The position numbers were made by a program, and so were the translations under genes. Of a stretch of DNA of 35,280 nt, positions 1 through 7,009 are shown piece after piece. The notes below the pieces were generated by a model. It did no database searches and had not been told where the DNA came from. It saw only the letters and a program-made list of their open reading frames with translations. Position 1 is the stretch's first letter, and every line of letters begins with the position of its first letter. Origin of the DNA: an uncultured Eubacteriales bacterium (GTDB taxonomy: Bacteria > Bacillota > Clostridia > Oscillospirales > CAG-382); assembly GCA_900548115.1 (NCBI GenBank), contig URJL01000021.1, forward strand, positions 1 to 35,280. Direction: 5' to 3'.

Positions 1-55
1 GAGCAACCGGCTCATAACCGGTCGGTCCGGGGTTCGAGTCCCTGATGGCCCACCA
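1..55 (+). tRNA. tRNA with CAT anticodon (Met or Ile2), 5' end cut by window edge
   Basis: The 3' part of a tRNA is visible: anticodon arm ACCGG-CTCATAA-CCGGT at 6-22 with anticodon CAT at 13-15, a TpsiC arm with GGTTCGAGTCC, an acceptor strand ending at 52 and an encoded CCA at 53-55. The anticodon stem lacks the three consecutive G-C pairs of initiator tRNA, so this is elongator tRNA-Met or a tRNA-Ile2 precursor. The missing 5' half prevents a firmer choice. Confidence 0.9.
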
Positions 56-61
56 TGTCAC

Positions 62-137
62 AGGGGTATAGCTCAGTTGGTAGAGCAGCGGTCTCCAAAA
101 CCGCGTGCCCAGGGTTCAAGTCCTTGTGCCCCTGCCA
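62..137 (+). tRNA. tRNA-Trp (CCA anticodon)
   Basis: The full cloverleaf can be folded: acceptor AGGGGTA (62-68) pairs with TGCCCCT (127-133), the D-arm is GCTCAGTTGGTAGAGC, the anticodon loop contains CCA, and the T-arm has GGTTCAAGTCC. The discriminator is G (134) and CCA is encoded at 135-137. It lies 6 bases after the preceding tRNA, so the cluster is probably one transcript. Confidence 0.96.
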
Positions 138-142
138 TTTAC

Positions 143-219
143 GGTTCGGTAGTTCAGTTGGTTAGAACGCTAGCCTGTCACGCTAGAGGTCGTGGGTTCG
201 AGCCCCATCCGAATCGCCA
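143..219 (+). tRNA. tRNA-Asp (GTC anticodon)
   Basis: Acceptor GGTTCGG (143-149) pairs with CCGAATC (209-215), with one G-U pair. The anticodon stem and loop CTAGC-CTGTCAC-GCTAG gives anticodon GTC, and the T-arm contains GGTTCGAGCCC. The discriminator is G at 216 and CCA is encoded at 217-219. Confidence 0.96.
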
Positions 220-234
220 TCTTTTGGGAAATTT

Positions 235-310
<76 letters not shown>

Positions 311-314
311 TGCA

Positions 315-358
315 AAAAGCCCCGAAACGCTTGATATTAAGGCGTTCCGAGGCTTTTT
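315..358 (+). terminator. Intrinsic terminator of the tRNA cluster
   Basis: A long imperfect inverted repeat (AAAAGCC...GAAACGC, then GCGTT...GAGGCTTTTTT) is followed by more T residues, starting 4 bases after the tRNA-Thr CCA end. This is the expected end of the tRNA transcript. Confidence 0.85.
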
Positions 359-547
359 TGTTGTTTTTTATTTTCCTTTTATGGTCAAAATGACTTTTTT
401 ACACTCTAAGGCTTGTAAAGATGCTCTTTATCACAATTCTCTACATTCATGATATTCCATAGATTTTTTGCCTCTTCTCCTTCTTTTTTGTACGTTTTAC
501 CTTGCGTCTCTCGATTTTCAATCATATCGGATTATATGATTTATCAT

Positions 548-576
548 TCTCTTGCTGCGACAAGAGAGTTTTTTCT
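548..576 (+). terminator. Terminator-like hairpin with T run
   Basis: TCTCTTG (548-554), a six-base loop and CAAGAGA (561-567) form a perfect 7-bp stem followed by G and six T residues. No recognised gene precedes it on the plus strand, so it may end an unannotated short RNA or be a relic. Confidence 0.6.
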
Positions 577-585
577 CGTAATTAT

Positions 586-632
586 AAAAAAAGAGGGCAG
601 AGAAGATCATGCTTTTCCGTCCTCTTTTTGTA
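586..632. terminator. Bidirectional terminator-like hairpin
   Basis: AAAAAGAGG (588-596) pairs with CCTCTTTTT (621-629), and an inner GAGAAG/CTTTTC helix extends the stem. A and T tracts on both sides let it act in either direction. On the minus strand it could end transcription of the broken gene at 801-1290. Confidence 0.6.
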
Positions 633-800
633 ATAATATTCGTCTTTCGCAAAGTAAATTTGTGTAGGAAAACAACCAATGCGGAATCAAGTGGGGAGTT
701 TTCAACTTGCCGTTTATTTGCTTGCCCGGCGATAGCTGTGCGTGATGGCATCCCCATTATTCAGTCATGACGCAAATAGTTTGCATTTTGCCTTTTGAGT

Positions 801-1290
801 TTATTCGGATAATATTCCGTTACATCCCTTGCCGATCTTATTCAACAGTTTAATGATCCGCCTAAAGCCTAACATCACAGTTCCCTCGACAAGCGCGGCA
901 GCCCAGATGCCGAACATAACGGCGGCACTGTCAAGTTTATCTTTGAACACGATTCCGGCGATGAAACCGCCGACGTAGAGAACGGCGGCAATTCCTGTAA
1001 GAAGCAGGGCAACGATATCGTTGCCGGCGCTTTCGCCTCTTGCCGCCTGTGCGGCTTTTTTCAATTCGGTGTTTTCCAGCGCCTTCTTTTTGATCCTTTC
1101 CCATTCTTCGTCGGTCACGGAAATTGAAATCTCTTTGCAATAACATTTTTTCTCCGCATCGTACAGCGGATATTCGGGTGTTTCTTCAGCGGACGGCGAG
1201 TATTCCCGCTCGCCGCTCGCACAGACCCAAATCGCACAAAATCTTTGCTTTGTCAGCGTCTTCTAAGAATCGTTTTACTTTTTCGTTCAT
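801..1290 (-). pseudogene. Small membrane protein, frame broken by a 7-bp tandem duplication
   Basis: On the minus strand an ATG at 1290-1288, preceded by a strong GGAGG, opens a frame starting MNEKVKRFLEDADKAK that stops near 1189. The remaining protein (EYSPSAEETPEYPLYDAEKK, then TDEEWERIKKKA, then two or three hydrophobic segments ending ...GCNGILSE) continues in another frame to the stop at 801. The break falls exactly at a tandem CCGCTCG-CCGCTCG (1206-1219). Removing one copy joins the two frames seamlessly into about 160 residues: a charged cytoplasmic N-terminus followed by membrane helices. A GTG at 1118 could in principle start a 105-residue C-terminal product, but it lacks a clear ribosome site. 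I do not recognise the family. Either the gene is inactivated, it is phase variable, or this is an assembly error. Confidence 0.75.
1206..1219. repeat. Tandem 7-bp duplication CCGCTCG x2
   Basis: Two perfect head-to-tail copies lie at 1206-1212 and 1213-1219. Seven is not a multiple of three, so the second copy shifts the reading frame of the minus-strand gene at 801-1290. Confidence 0.95.
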
Positions 1291-1586
1291 AATTTTTTCC
1301 TCCTGAAAATTTGAAAATGAGTGTGTGGAATTCTTTATTTGCCTGTCAAGGTCGCTGTATACAGCACAAAGCCCTTAACAGTCCAAAACGATTTTTTGCA
1401 GCTGTAAAGTTGATTTTGATTTTCATTTTCGACACGGGTAGGAACAATCGAAACCAAAATACGGTTTTACAGACCGTTTCCTATCGGTTTGGATGATGGC
1501 AGTGCAAATTGTGTAAGTGGTTCGCATTAATCAAATGGAAATATATGCCAAAATAGCATTTTTTGATATATTCTGACAAAAAGTAC
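1291..1586. other. Intergenic, contains a 12-bp palindrome
   Basis: No gene is supported here. A perfect palindrome GCTGTATACAGC lies at 1354-1365, 64 bases upstream of the ATG of the broken minus-strand gene, where an operator could sit. Its GTATAC core also occurs in the palindromes near the recombinase (2635-2648 and 2770-2783). Confidence 0.45.
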
Positions 1587-1615
1587 TTGACGATTCGTGT
1601 CTACAGGGATATAAT
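1587..1615 (+). promoter_or_regulatory. Sigma-A type promoter (TTGACG-17-TATAAT)
   Basis: TTGACG at 1587-1592 and a perfect TATAAT at 1610-1615 are separated by 17 bases, placing the start near 1622. The first downstream frames are the small ORFs at 1673 and 1795. Confidence 0.75.
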
Positions 1616-1672
1616 AAAAAGCGGTTCTTCACGGAACAAGCGTTTTGCGGATCGGCTTTTGGAGATTTTCAA

Positions 1673-1816
1673 ATGACATGCCGCACGGCTTTGACGGCGC
1701 GGCTCGGCGTGCGAAAGGTGTGCGATATCGGACATTTTTTGCCGTCCGATTTTGAAAGCTGCAAAAGCCCGATCCCGGATTCATTTTTCATCGGATGGGA
1801 GCGATCATTATTTTAA
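1673..1816 (+). CDS. Possible 47-residue leader ORF
   Basis: An ATG at 1673 sits 8 bases after GGAG (1661-1664) and about 50 bases after a strong predicted transcription start. The frame runs 47 codons to TAA at 1814-1816 (start MTCRTALTARLGVRK, end FIGWERSLF). It overlaps the ORF at 1795 by 22 bases in another frame, so it could couple translation or could be the displaced N-terminus of a frameshifted gene. There is no recognisable domain. Support is only the promoter, the ribosome site and the position. Confidence 0.3.
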   Translation: MTCRTALTARLGVRKVCDIGHFLPSDFESCKSPIPDSFFIGWERSLF

Positions 1817-2112
1817 CGGGATTTCCGAGAGAGTACAGAATTGAATATCGTTGGGACGAGGAGGAAAAGGAGTGGCATGTGACCTGCCCGACCTTTCCGC
1901 AGCTCGATCTGAGGCGTCCTTCTTTCGAAATGGCAGTCGACCACGCGGAATTGTTTATCCGCAAATATTGGCTCGTGAGCTATTTCGATCGGCATATCTT
2001 CACGTTTCATCACGTGCCGATGGTCGATGAGTGGACGGAGGAAGAGGACGAATTTGCCGATCCCGCAAAGGCGGAAGCAAACGTGGACGGCGGGGATGGC
2101 AAGAAACAGTAA
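1795..2112 (+). CDS. Small acidic hypothetical protein, HicB-like at most
   Basis: The frame gives 105 residues. After a short start it reads REYRIEYRWDEEEKEWHVTCP, then a segment like FEMAVDHAELFIRKYW, and ends in an acidic tail rich in D and E. The pattern of a beta-strand pair, a 'P-x-x-P' turn and an amphipathic helix faintly resembles the N-terminal fold of HicB antitoxins, but no HicA toxin is adjacent and the match is too weak to name it. The ATG at 1795 has no good Shine-Dalgarno site, so translation may depend on coupling to the overlapping ORF at 1673-1816. The promoter at 1587-1615 would serve both. It could be a degraded gene. Confidence 0.45.
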   Translation: MGAIIILTGFPREYRIEYRWDEEEKEWHVTCPTFPQLDLRRPSFEMAVDHAELFIRKYWLVSYFDRHIFTFHHVPMVDEWTEEEDEFADPAKAEANVDGGDGKKQ

Positions 2113-2206
2113 AAGCGGACTTGCCCGAGAGGGGCGGCTTTCGATTATGCTGAGACAAGGGGGGCGGAAGGGTATTCCGTACTCCCTTTTACGCTTGTAG
2201 TGTATT

Positions 2207-2234
2207 AATTATAGCTGTTTAATTATAGCTGTTT
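2207..2234. repeat. 14-bp perfect tandem repeat
   Basis: AATTATAGCTGTTT occurs twice without a gap (2207-2220 and 2221-2234). It lies between the small ORF ending at 2112 and the broken gene at 2253. A recent slippage or duplication in non-coding DNA is the simplest reading. Confidence 0.9.
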
Positions 2235-2252
2235 GGGGACAGTTGCCTATTA

Positions 2253-2610
2253 TTATGACCGATCAAAACCATATTTACTGTACCCATAACGAACTGTATT
2301 CAAGACATCTCTTTTCCATTGTGAAATTTCTTTTTCTACAGTCATTACGGTTTCTATGTAATTGAGTAATATAGCCATTGTCTTGCAGATAAAGCAAGAT
2401 TCCGCATGTAAAATTGCCGTGATAAGCAGGATCCCGACTGTCAGCAGAACGCTTTTGATTTGTAAATCTCGGTTCTCTTCGAAAGAATTTCTCTCATCCG
2501 AAACGGGAAAACTGCCGGGAGGAAGATTTTTTGAAAGCTTCCCCCTTGGAGGGCGCACGTGTTGCCTCCTCGTCCCGCACGGCCGAACCGCATTGATGAC
2601 ATTGTTTCAT
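2253..2610 (-). pseudogene. Zinc-ribbon membrane protein, frameshifted at a T6 run
   Basis: On the minus strand an ATG at 2610-2608, preceded by AAAGGAG, opens MKQCHQCGSAVRDEEA, a CxxC zinc-ribbon start common in small clostridial membrane proteins. That frame stops at 2494-2496. The downstream frame (FPVSDERNSFEENRDLQIKS, one hydrophobic helix VLLTVGILLITAI, then a charged tail with another CxxC) is shifted by one base. Deleting one T of the run at 2527-2532 joins both into about 118 residues. So the gene is either inactivated by a one-base insertion or carries a homopolymer error. It is the second frame-broken small membrane protein in this accessory stretch. Confidence 0.65.
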
Positions 2611-2634
2611 GCTTCTTTCTCCTTTTCCGTTTAC

Positions 2635-2648
2635 AAAGGTATACCTTT
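2635..2648. repeat. Palindrome AAAGGTATACCTTT
   Basis: A perfect 14-bp palindrome. A near copy, AAAGGTATACTTTT, lies 135 bases downstream at 2770-2783, also preceded by C. The pair sits next to the serine recombinase gene and could be recombinase-binding sites or ends of a small element. Confidence 0.7.
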
Positions 2649-2707
2649 ATAAATCCGCCCAATTCAGGCAAAATATCGCAAAATTCGAAAAAAATTCACA
2701 AAACCCC

Positions 2708-2736
2708 TTGAAATGTTTCGAAAAATGCGATATACT
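2708..2736 (+). promoter_or_regulatory. Promoter TTGAAA-17-TATACT pointing to a short hairpin RNA
   Basis: TTGAAA (2708-2713) and TATACT (2731-2736) are 17 bases apart, giving a predicted start near 2743. The strong hairpin at 2760-2793 follows at once and no plus-strand gene lies ahead, so the transcript would be only about 50-60 bases, or would read antisense into the recombinase gene. Confidence 0.6.
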
Positions 2737-2759
2737 ATACATAGAATCTTATAAAATTT

Positions 2760-2802
2760 AAGAGTTTGCAAAGGTATACTTTTGCAAACTCTTTTCTTTT
2801 TT
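2760..2802. terminator. 13-bp stem hairpin, probable bidirectional terminator
   Basis: AAGAGTTTGCAAA (2760-2772) pairs perfectly with TTTGCAAACTCTT (2781-2793) around the loop GGTATACT. A T-rich tract follows on the plus strand. On the minus strand it lies just past the recombinase stop codon (2806). The loop and inner stem contain the second GGTATAC repeat. Confidence 0.75.
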
Positions 2803-2805
2803 CCC

Positions 2806-3438
2806 TTATTCATGCCGTTTGTCCTTCTTTTCCTCTTCTTCTCTCTCCGCCCTTCGCACTTTAGCGTAAAACGTCCCCTTTTTCATACCGCAAAGGCTTG
2901 CGGCTTGACAGAGGGTATAGCGTTTTTTGCGCCAATCGGTGCGGATCTTATGAAAATCGTGCGGGAGAGGGCAGGCGGGGCGGCCGAATTTCACGCCGCG
3001 CATTTTGGCGGCGGCGATTCCTTCGGCTTGGCGGGAGCGAATGGCGTCGCGCTCGTTTTCGGCGACAAAGGACAGCACCTGCAAAACGATATCGCTGAGA
3101 AAAGTTCCCATCCGGTCTTTTCCGCGGCGGGTGTCGAGAAGCGGCATGTCGAGCACGACGATATCCGCCCCCTTTTCTTTGGTCAAAAGCCGCCATTGCT
3201 GCAAGATCTCCTCGTAATTTCGACCGAGACGGTCAATGCTCTTTATGTACAAAACATCGTCCCGCCGAAGCTTTTTCAAAAGCTTTCGGTATTGCGGACG
3301 CTCAAAATCTTTGCCCGATTGTTTGTCGCGAAAAATGCGCTTGTTGGGTACGCCCGCCTCGCGAAGCGCCAAAAACGGACGATCCTCGTTTTGTTCTTTG
3401 CTCGACACGCGGATATAACCGTATTTCTCCGCCCCCAT
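2806..3438 (-). CDS. Serine recombinase (resolvase/invertase family), small
   Basis: The protein has 210 residues. The N-terminal resolvase domain begins YGYIRVSSKEQN, where the first Ser of the VSS motif is the expected nucleophile. It continues with SIDRLGRNYEEI, the conserved D-R-L-x-R core, and GTFLSDIVLQVLSFVAENERD leading into the long helix E with RQAEGIAAAKMRG and KFGRP. A short C-terminal helix-turn-helix (TLCQAASLCGMKKGTFYAK) follows, then a basic tail. Size and layout match Tn3-type resolvases and invertases, not the large serine integrases. The start at 3438 has AAGGAGG nearby, and a TTGCGC-17-TACACT promoter lies upstream. It acts on DNA sites by serine-linked double-strand cleavage; the palindromes at 2635 and 2770 are candidate sites. 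It sits inside a region of broken small genes, as expected of a mobile-element remnant. Confidence 0.93.
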   Translation of the reverse strand: MGAEKYGYIRVSSKEQNEDRPFLALREAGVPNKRIFRDKQSGKDFERPQYRKLLKKLRRDDVLYIKSIDRLGRNYEEILQQWRLLTKEKGADIVVLDMPLLDTRRGKDRMGTFLSDIVLQVLSFVAENERDAIRSRQAEGIAAAKMRGVKFGRPACPLPHDFHKIRTDWRKKRYTLCQAASLCGMKKGTFYAKVRRAEREEEEKKDKRHE

Positions 3439-3491
3439 GCGATTGCCTCCTTTTTTCTTTTTCTTTTCCCTTTGCGTTTGCGATCGCTTTC

Positions 3492-3520
3492 AGTGTAAGG
3501 CAAAACGCGCCGCCGCGCAA
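3492..3520 (-). promoter_or_regulatory. Predicted promoter of the serine recombinase
   Basis: Read on the minus strand, TTGCGC (3520-3515) and TACACT (3497-3492) are 17 bases apart. An inverted repeat CGCGCC/GGCGCG (3506-3511, 3521-3526) spans the spacer and the -35 edge and could bind a regulator, possibly the recombinase itself. Confidence 0.5.
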
Positions 3521-3579
3521 GGCGCGAAAAGCGGTCGAACGAAAATAAGACGGCGGGAAAGGCGGAGTGAAAAAAGGAC

Positions 3580-3608
3580 TTGCGAAATCCTTCGAAATGG
3601 CATATAAT
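3580..3608 (+). promoter_or_regulatory. Promoter TTGCGA-17-TATAAT
   Basis: TTGCGA (3580-3585) and TATAAT (3603-3608) have a 17-base spacer. It precedes the small membrane protein at 3643 and probably also drives recD2 and tsaE. Confidence 0.75.
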
Positions 3609-3642
3609 ATAGGGGAATGAAATAAAGTGAGGGCGGCGCGCC

Positions 3643-3978
3643 GTGCTGTATTTTGCTTTGAAGATCCTGCTTTGCTTTTTTGCGATTCTGGGCGTTTTCT
3701 TTTCCGTTCGAGCCGCGGCGGACTTTTTTACTCTGCGCCGTGCGGGACTTATTTTGCGCCTTTCGGTGATGAACATTTCTTCGAAGGACGCGGTGCGGCG
3801 GGAATATGCGCTTCGCATTTTGGAAAGTGTTCTTTCGCACGGTCCGCTTCGCGATGTGACCGACCGAATCGTTTTATACGGCGTGACCGATTCGGATGCC
3901 GAGGTTTTTGAAAAGCTGCAAGCGGAATTCGGAAATCTTTTGATCGAAAAAACAGCGGATGAACGGGCAAACAATTGA
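3643..3978 (+). CDS. Small membrane-anchored hypothetical protein upstream of recD2
   Basis: The frame gives 111 residues from a GTG at 3643. An N-terminal hydrophobic helix (LYFALKILLCFFAILGVFFSV) is followed by a soluble part with RREYALRILESVLSHGP and VTDRIVLYGVTDSDAEVFEKL, suggesting a single-pass protein with an alternating alpha/beta cytoplasmic domain. I do not recognise a family. It lies 35 bases after a strong promoter and 87 bases before recD2 on the same strand, so it probably leads that operon. The ribosome site (GAGGG) is imperfect. An ATG inside the frame near 3769 would drop the membrane helix and is less likely. Confidence 0.7.
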   Translation: MLYFALKILLCFFAILGVFFSVRAAADFFTLRRAGLILRLSVMNISSKDAVRREYALRILESVLSHGPLRDVTDRIVLYGVTDSDAEVFEKLQAEFGNLLIEKTADERANN

Positions 3979-4065
3979 GATCAAGCGGAATCGGACGGAA
4001 GAAATACCGAAGTAAAACGGAAAAAGGATAAAATCAAACGGAAGAAAAACGGGAGGTGACGCGGC

Positions 4066-6339
4066 GTGGAAAACAAAAATTCTTCTCTTTTCGAAGAAGA
4101 GGATAAAGTCGGCACGGAGGAGACTCTGACGGGAACCTGCGCCGAGGTCATCTATCAAAACAGCGCCAACGGATACACCGTCTGCGAACTGGACTGTTCG
4201 GGAAATCCCGTTACGGTTGTGGGCATTCTTCCTTTTCTCAACGAGGGCGAGACCGTAACGGTCAGCGGAAAATGGACCTATCACAGCTCGTTCGGGCGGC
4301 AGTTCAAGGCGGAGCATTACGAAAAAAAGCTGCCCGCCACCCGCGATACGATCCTTTCGTATCTTTCCTCGGGCGCGGTCGCGGGGATTGGTCCCGTGCT
4401 TGCCAAGCGCATTGTCGATAAATTCGACGCCGACGCGCTGGACGTTTTGGAAAATCATCCCGACTGGCTTTCGGACGTGAACGGAATCACCCCGAAAAAA
4501 GCGCTGAAAATGAGCGAGAGCTACAAAGAACAGTTCGGCATGCGCGGCGTCATGATGTTTTTCGACGGCTTTTTCGGACCTGCGACGGCGGTCAAGGTCT
4601 ATAAAAAATGGGGTGCGGCGGCGGTCGATGTATTAAAATCCAATCCGTTTTTGCTTTGCGAACAGATCGACGGGATCGGCTTTGAACGTGCCGACAGGCT
4701 GGCGCAAAATCTCGGAATCGACCAAAATTCGCCTTTTCGTCTCGCGTCGGGCGTGAAATATGCGCTGGGACTTGAAATGGGACGGAGCGGCAATTGTTAT
4801 CTTCCGCTCCCGCTTCTGATTCGGCGCGCGTCGGAGCTTTTGCACGCCGATGAAGAGAAAATCTCCGACACGGTCGCTTCTCTTACCATGAAAGGCGAGC
4901 TGATCGCGATAAAATTCGGCGAGGAGACCGCGATCTATCTTGAATATGTTTATGCCGCCGAGCGCTACTGCGCGGACAAGCTTTTTGAAATTTCCGAAAC
5001 GGCAATCAATATCCCCATCGAGAAGACCGAGAGCTATATCGCCGACGTTGAGCGCGAGAGCAATATCACCTTTGCCGAGCGGCAAAAAGAAGCAATCCGC
5101 CGCGCCGTGACAAGCGGGCTTTTGATCGTGACGGGCGGTCCCGGAACGGGAAAAACCACCGTGATTCGGGCGATTCTTCGCCTTTTTGATTCGCTCGGAA
5201 TCGAGAGCGCGCTCGCCGCGCCGACGGGACGAGCCGCCAAGCGCATGAGCCTTGCCACGGGGCGCGAGGCGAAGACCGTTCACCGCCTTTTGGAAGCGGA
5301 ATACGGCGACGGCGAAAAAATGGGCTTTGCCCGCGATGAAAAAAATCCGCTCGACGCGGGCGCGGTGATTATCGACGAGACCTCCATGATGGACGTTTTG
5401 CTTTTGTCTTCCCTGCTTCGCGCCGTAAAGCCCGGAGCAAAGGTGCTTTTGATCGGCGACAGCGACCAGCTTCCTCCCGTCGGAGCGGGCGACTGTCTGC
5501 GGGATATTTTGAATTCAAAGCTGTTTCCGGCGGTGAGCTTAAACGTCATTTTCCGTCAGGCGCAGGAATCGCTGATCGTCGAAAATGCGCACCGTATCAA
5601 CCGCGGCGAAATGCCGATTCTTTCGGCACACGACAAGGATTTCTTTTTCATGCCGCGCGACAGCGCCCGCGCCGTTTCGCTTCTTTGCGGAGAGCTTTGC
5701 GAAACGCGGCTTCCCAAGGCATACGGACTGGATCGGCTCAACGATATTCAGGTCATTTCGCCCTCCCGCAAAGGTGAGACGGGAACGGCGGCGCTCAATC
5801 GGTATTTGCAGGATAAACTAAACCCCCCGTCGCCCGACAAAAAGCAGCGGCAGGTGCGGGACGTGGTCTTCCGCGAGGGCGACAAGGTCATGCAGGTGCG
5901 CAACGATTATATGATGACGTGGCACGACGCCGACGGAAACGAAGGCGAGGGCGTTTATAACGGCGATATCGGAATCATCCGCAAGGTCGAGATCAAGACC
6001 GAGACCTTTACGGTCGAATTTGACGACAAGATCGTCGAGTACGATTTTTCACAGAGCGACGAGCTGGAGCACGCCTTTGCCGTGACGGTACACAAGAGTC
6101 AGGGAAGCGAATATCCCATCGTGATCCTCCCGCTTTTTGACGCGCCGAGTGCGCTTTTGACCCGCAATATGCTGTATACCGCCGTGACCCGCGCCCGAAA
6201 AACAGTCATTGTTTTGGGACGCGAGGAAACGGTCGCCCGCATGGTGCAAAACGATCGGAAGGCTTGCCGCTATACGGGACTTTGCACCATGCTGAAGGCG
6301 TATCAACACAAAAAGGAAGAAAAAACAATCGAACCATAA
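4066..6339 (+). CDS. recD2: RecD2-type SF1B DNA helicase
   Basis: The protein has 757 residues, normal for RecD2. An N-terminal OB-like segment (about residues 20-90) is followed by helix-hairpin-helix repeats (SGAVAGIGPVLAKRIVDKF; CEQIDGIGFERADRLAQ). The helicase core has Walker A GGPGTGKTT near 357, motif Ia PTGRAAKRM, Walker B VIIDETSMMD near 434-443, motif III GDSDQLPPVGAG, and the C-terminal motif FAVTVHKSQGSEYP near 670 with TAVTRAR. RecD2 is a 5'-3' helicase that acts without RecBC in Gram-positive bacteria and is linked to replication-fork stability and repair. The start is GTG at 4066 with GGGAGGTGA 6 bases upstream. tsaE follows after 12 bases. Confidence 0.97.
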   Translation: MENKNSSLFEEEDKVGTEETLTGTCAEVIYQNSANGYTVCELDCSGNPVTVVGILPFLNEGETVTVSGKWTYHSSFGRQFKAEHYEKKLPATRDTILSYLSSGAVAGIGPVLAKRIVDKFDADALDVLENHPDWLSDVNGITPKKALKMSESYKEQFGMRGVMMFFDGFFGPATAVKVYKKWGAAAVDVLKSNPFLLCEQIDGIGFERADRLAQNLGIDQNSPFRLASGVKYALGLEMGRSGNCYLPLPLLIRRASELLHADEEKISDTVASLTMKGELIAIKFGEETAIYLEYVYAAERYCADKLFEISETAINIPIEKTESYIADVERESNITFAERQKEAIRRAVTSGLLIVTGGPGTGKTTVIRAILRLFDSLGIESALAAPTGRAAKRMSLATGREAKTVHRLLEAEYGDGEKMGFARDEKNPLDAGAVIIDETSMMDVLLLSSLLRAVKPGAKVLLIGDSDQLPPVGAGDCLRDILNSKLFPAVSLNVIFRQAQESLIVENAHRINRGEMPILSAHDKDFFFMPRDSARAVSLLCGELCETRLPKAYGLDRLNDIQVISPSRKGETGTAALNRYLQDKLNPPSPDKKQRQVRDVVFREGDKVMQVRNDYMMTWHDADGNEGEGVYNGDIGIIRKVEIKTETFTVEFDDKIVEYDFSQSDELEHAFAVTVHKSQGSEYPIVILPLFDAPSALLTRNMLYTAVTRARKTVIVLGREETVARMVQNDRKACRYTGLCTMLKAYQHKKEEKTIEP

Positions 6340-6351
6340 GGAAGATGAAAC

Positions 6352-6786
6352 ATGAAGAATACGGAAGAAATCTTCGAAAGCCACAGCGCCGAGGAGACCG
6401 AAGCGTTTGCGGGCGTTTTTGCAAAAAAATTAAAGCCCGGGGATTTTATCGCCTTTTTCGGCGATCTCGGCTCGGGAAAGACCGCTTTCGTGCGGGGACT
6501 CTGCCGTACGCTTTGTCCGCAGGCGCGCGTGTGCAGTCCGACCTTTGCCATTGTGAACGAATATACGGGCGGAATGCTCGATGTTTTTCATTTTGATATG
6601 TATCGCATTTTCGACGACGACAGCCTTTATGCCACGGGCTTTTACGATTATTTCGACCGCGGCGGCGTCATCGCCGCGGAGTGGTGCGAAAATATCCCGT
6701 TCGCGCTTCCCGACAAGCGGTACGAGGTGATTTTCGAAAAAACGGGGGGCGATGCCCGTAAAATTCATATTCGTACCGTGGAGTGA
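6352..6786 (+). CDS. tsaE: tRNA threonylcarbamoyladenosine biosynthesis ATPase TsaE
   Basis: The protein has 144 residues, close to the family norm. The P-loop GDLGSGKTAF lies at about 39-48. It is followed by the TsaE signature SPTFAIVNEY and then HFDMYRI and EWCENI, which contribute to the nucleotide site. TsaE works with TsaB and TsaD to place t6A at position 37 of ANN-reading tRNAs. The usual partners tsaB and rimI are not adjacent here. The ATG at 6352 follows AAGGAAG and is probably cotranscribed with recD2. A strong terminator follows at 6832. Confidence 0.96.
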   Translation: MKNTEEIFESHSAEETEAFAGVFAKKLKPGDFIAFFGDLGSGKTAFVRGLCRTLCPQARVCSPTFAIVNEYTGGMLDVFHFDMYRIFDDDSLYATGFYDYFDRGGVIAAEWCENIPFALPDKRYEVIFEKTGGDARKIHIRTVE

Positions 6787-6831
6787 GCCTGCTTCGCCGT
6801 GCATATTTCGATTCCCTTTAAAAAGTCAAAA

Positions 6832-6877
6832 AAGCTCTCCGCGCGTTTTTTTCGCACAGAGAGCTTCGTATTTTTTC
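6832..6877 (+). terminator. Intrinsic terminator after tsaE
   Basis: AAGCTCTC (6832-6839) pairs with GAGAGCTT (6859-6866) and is followed by CGTATTTTTTC. It closes the recD2-tsaE transcription unit. Confidence 0.8.
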
Positions 6878-7009
6878 GGCGGAGCTTATTCGGTACGCGG
6901 TCGTTTTCCGCTTCGCTCTCTTGCTGTCTTTTTTGCTTTCGGCGTTTCTTTTTCGGAGAATTGCCGATTTTCCCCGCACGTGAAATTCGCATTTTGCGAC
7001 AATTTTCAA

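Larger units (their letters stand above)
359..800. other. A/T-rich intergenic stretch without a convincing gene
   Basis: No frame here has a good start site and protein-like composition. The stretch holds two intrinsic-terminator hairpins (listed separately) and a GTCA-AAA-TGAC inverted repeat near 383. A weak TACACT -10-like hexamer near 400 could begin a small RNA ending at the hairpin at 548-576, but there is no good -35 element. Confidence 0.4.

Noticed and set aside
1..55. Initiator tRNA-fMet
   Set aside because: The anticodon stem lacks the three stacked G-C pairs typical of initiators.
1795..2112. HicB antitoxin of a toxin-antitoxin pair
   Set aside because: The resemblance is limited to general strand-helix pattern and no HicA-like toxin ORF is adjacent on either strand.
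2782..3498. 238-codon plus-strand frame opposite the serine recombinase
   Set aside because: The minus strand carries all conserved resolvase motifs; the plus frame has none and begins in a terminator.
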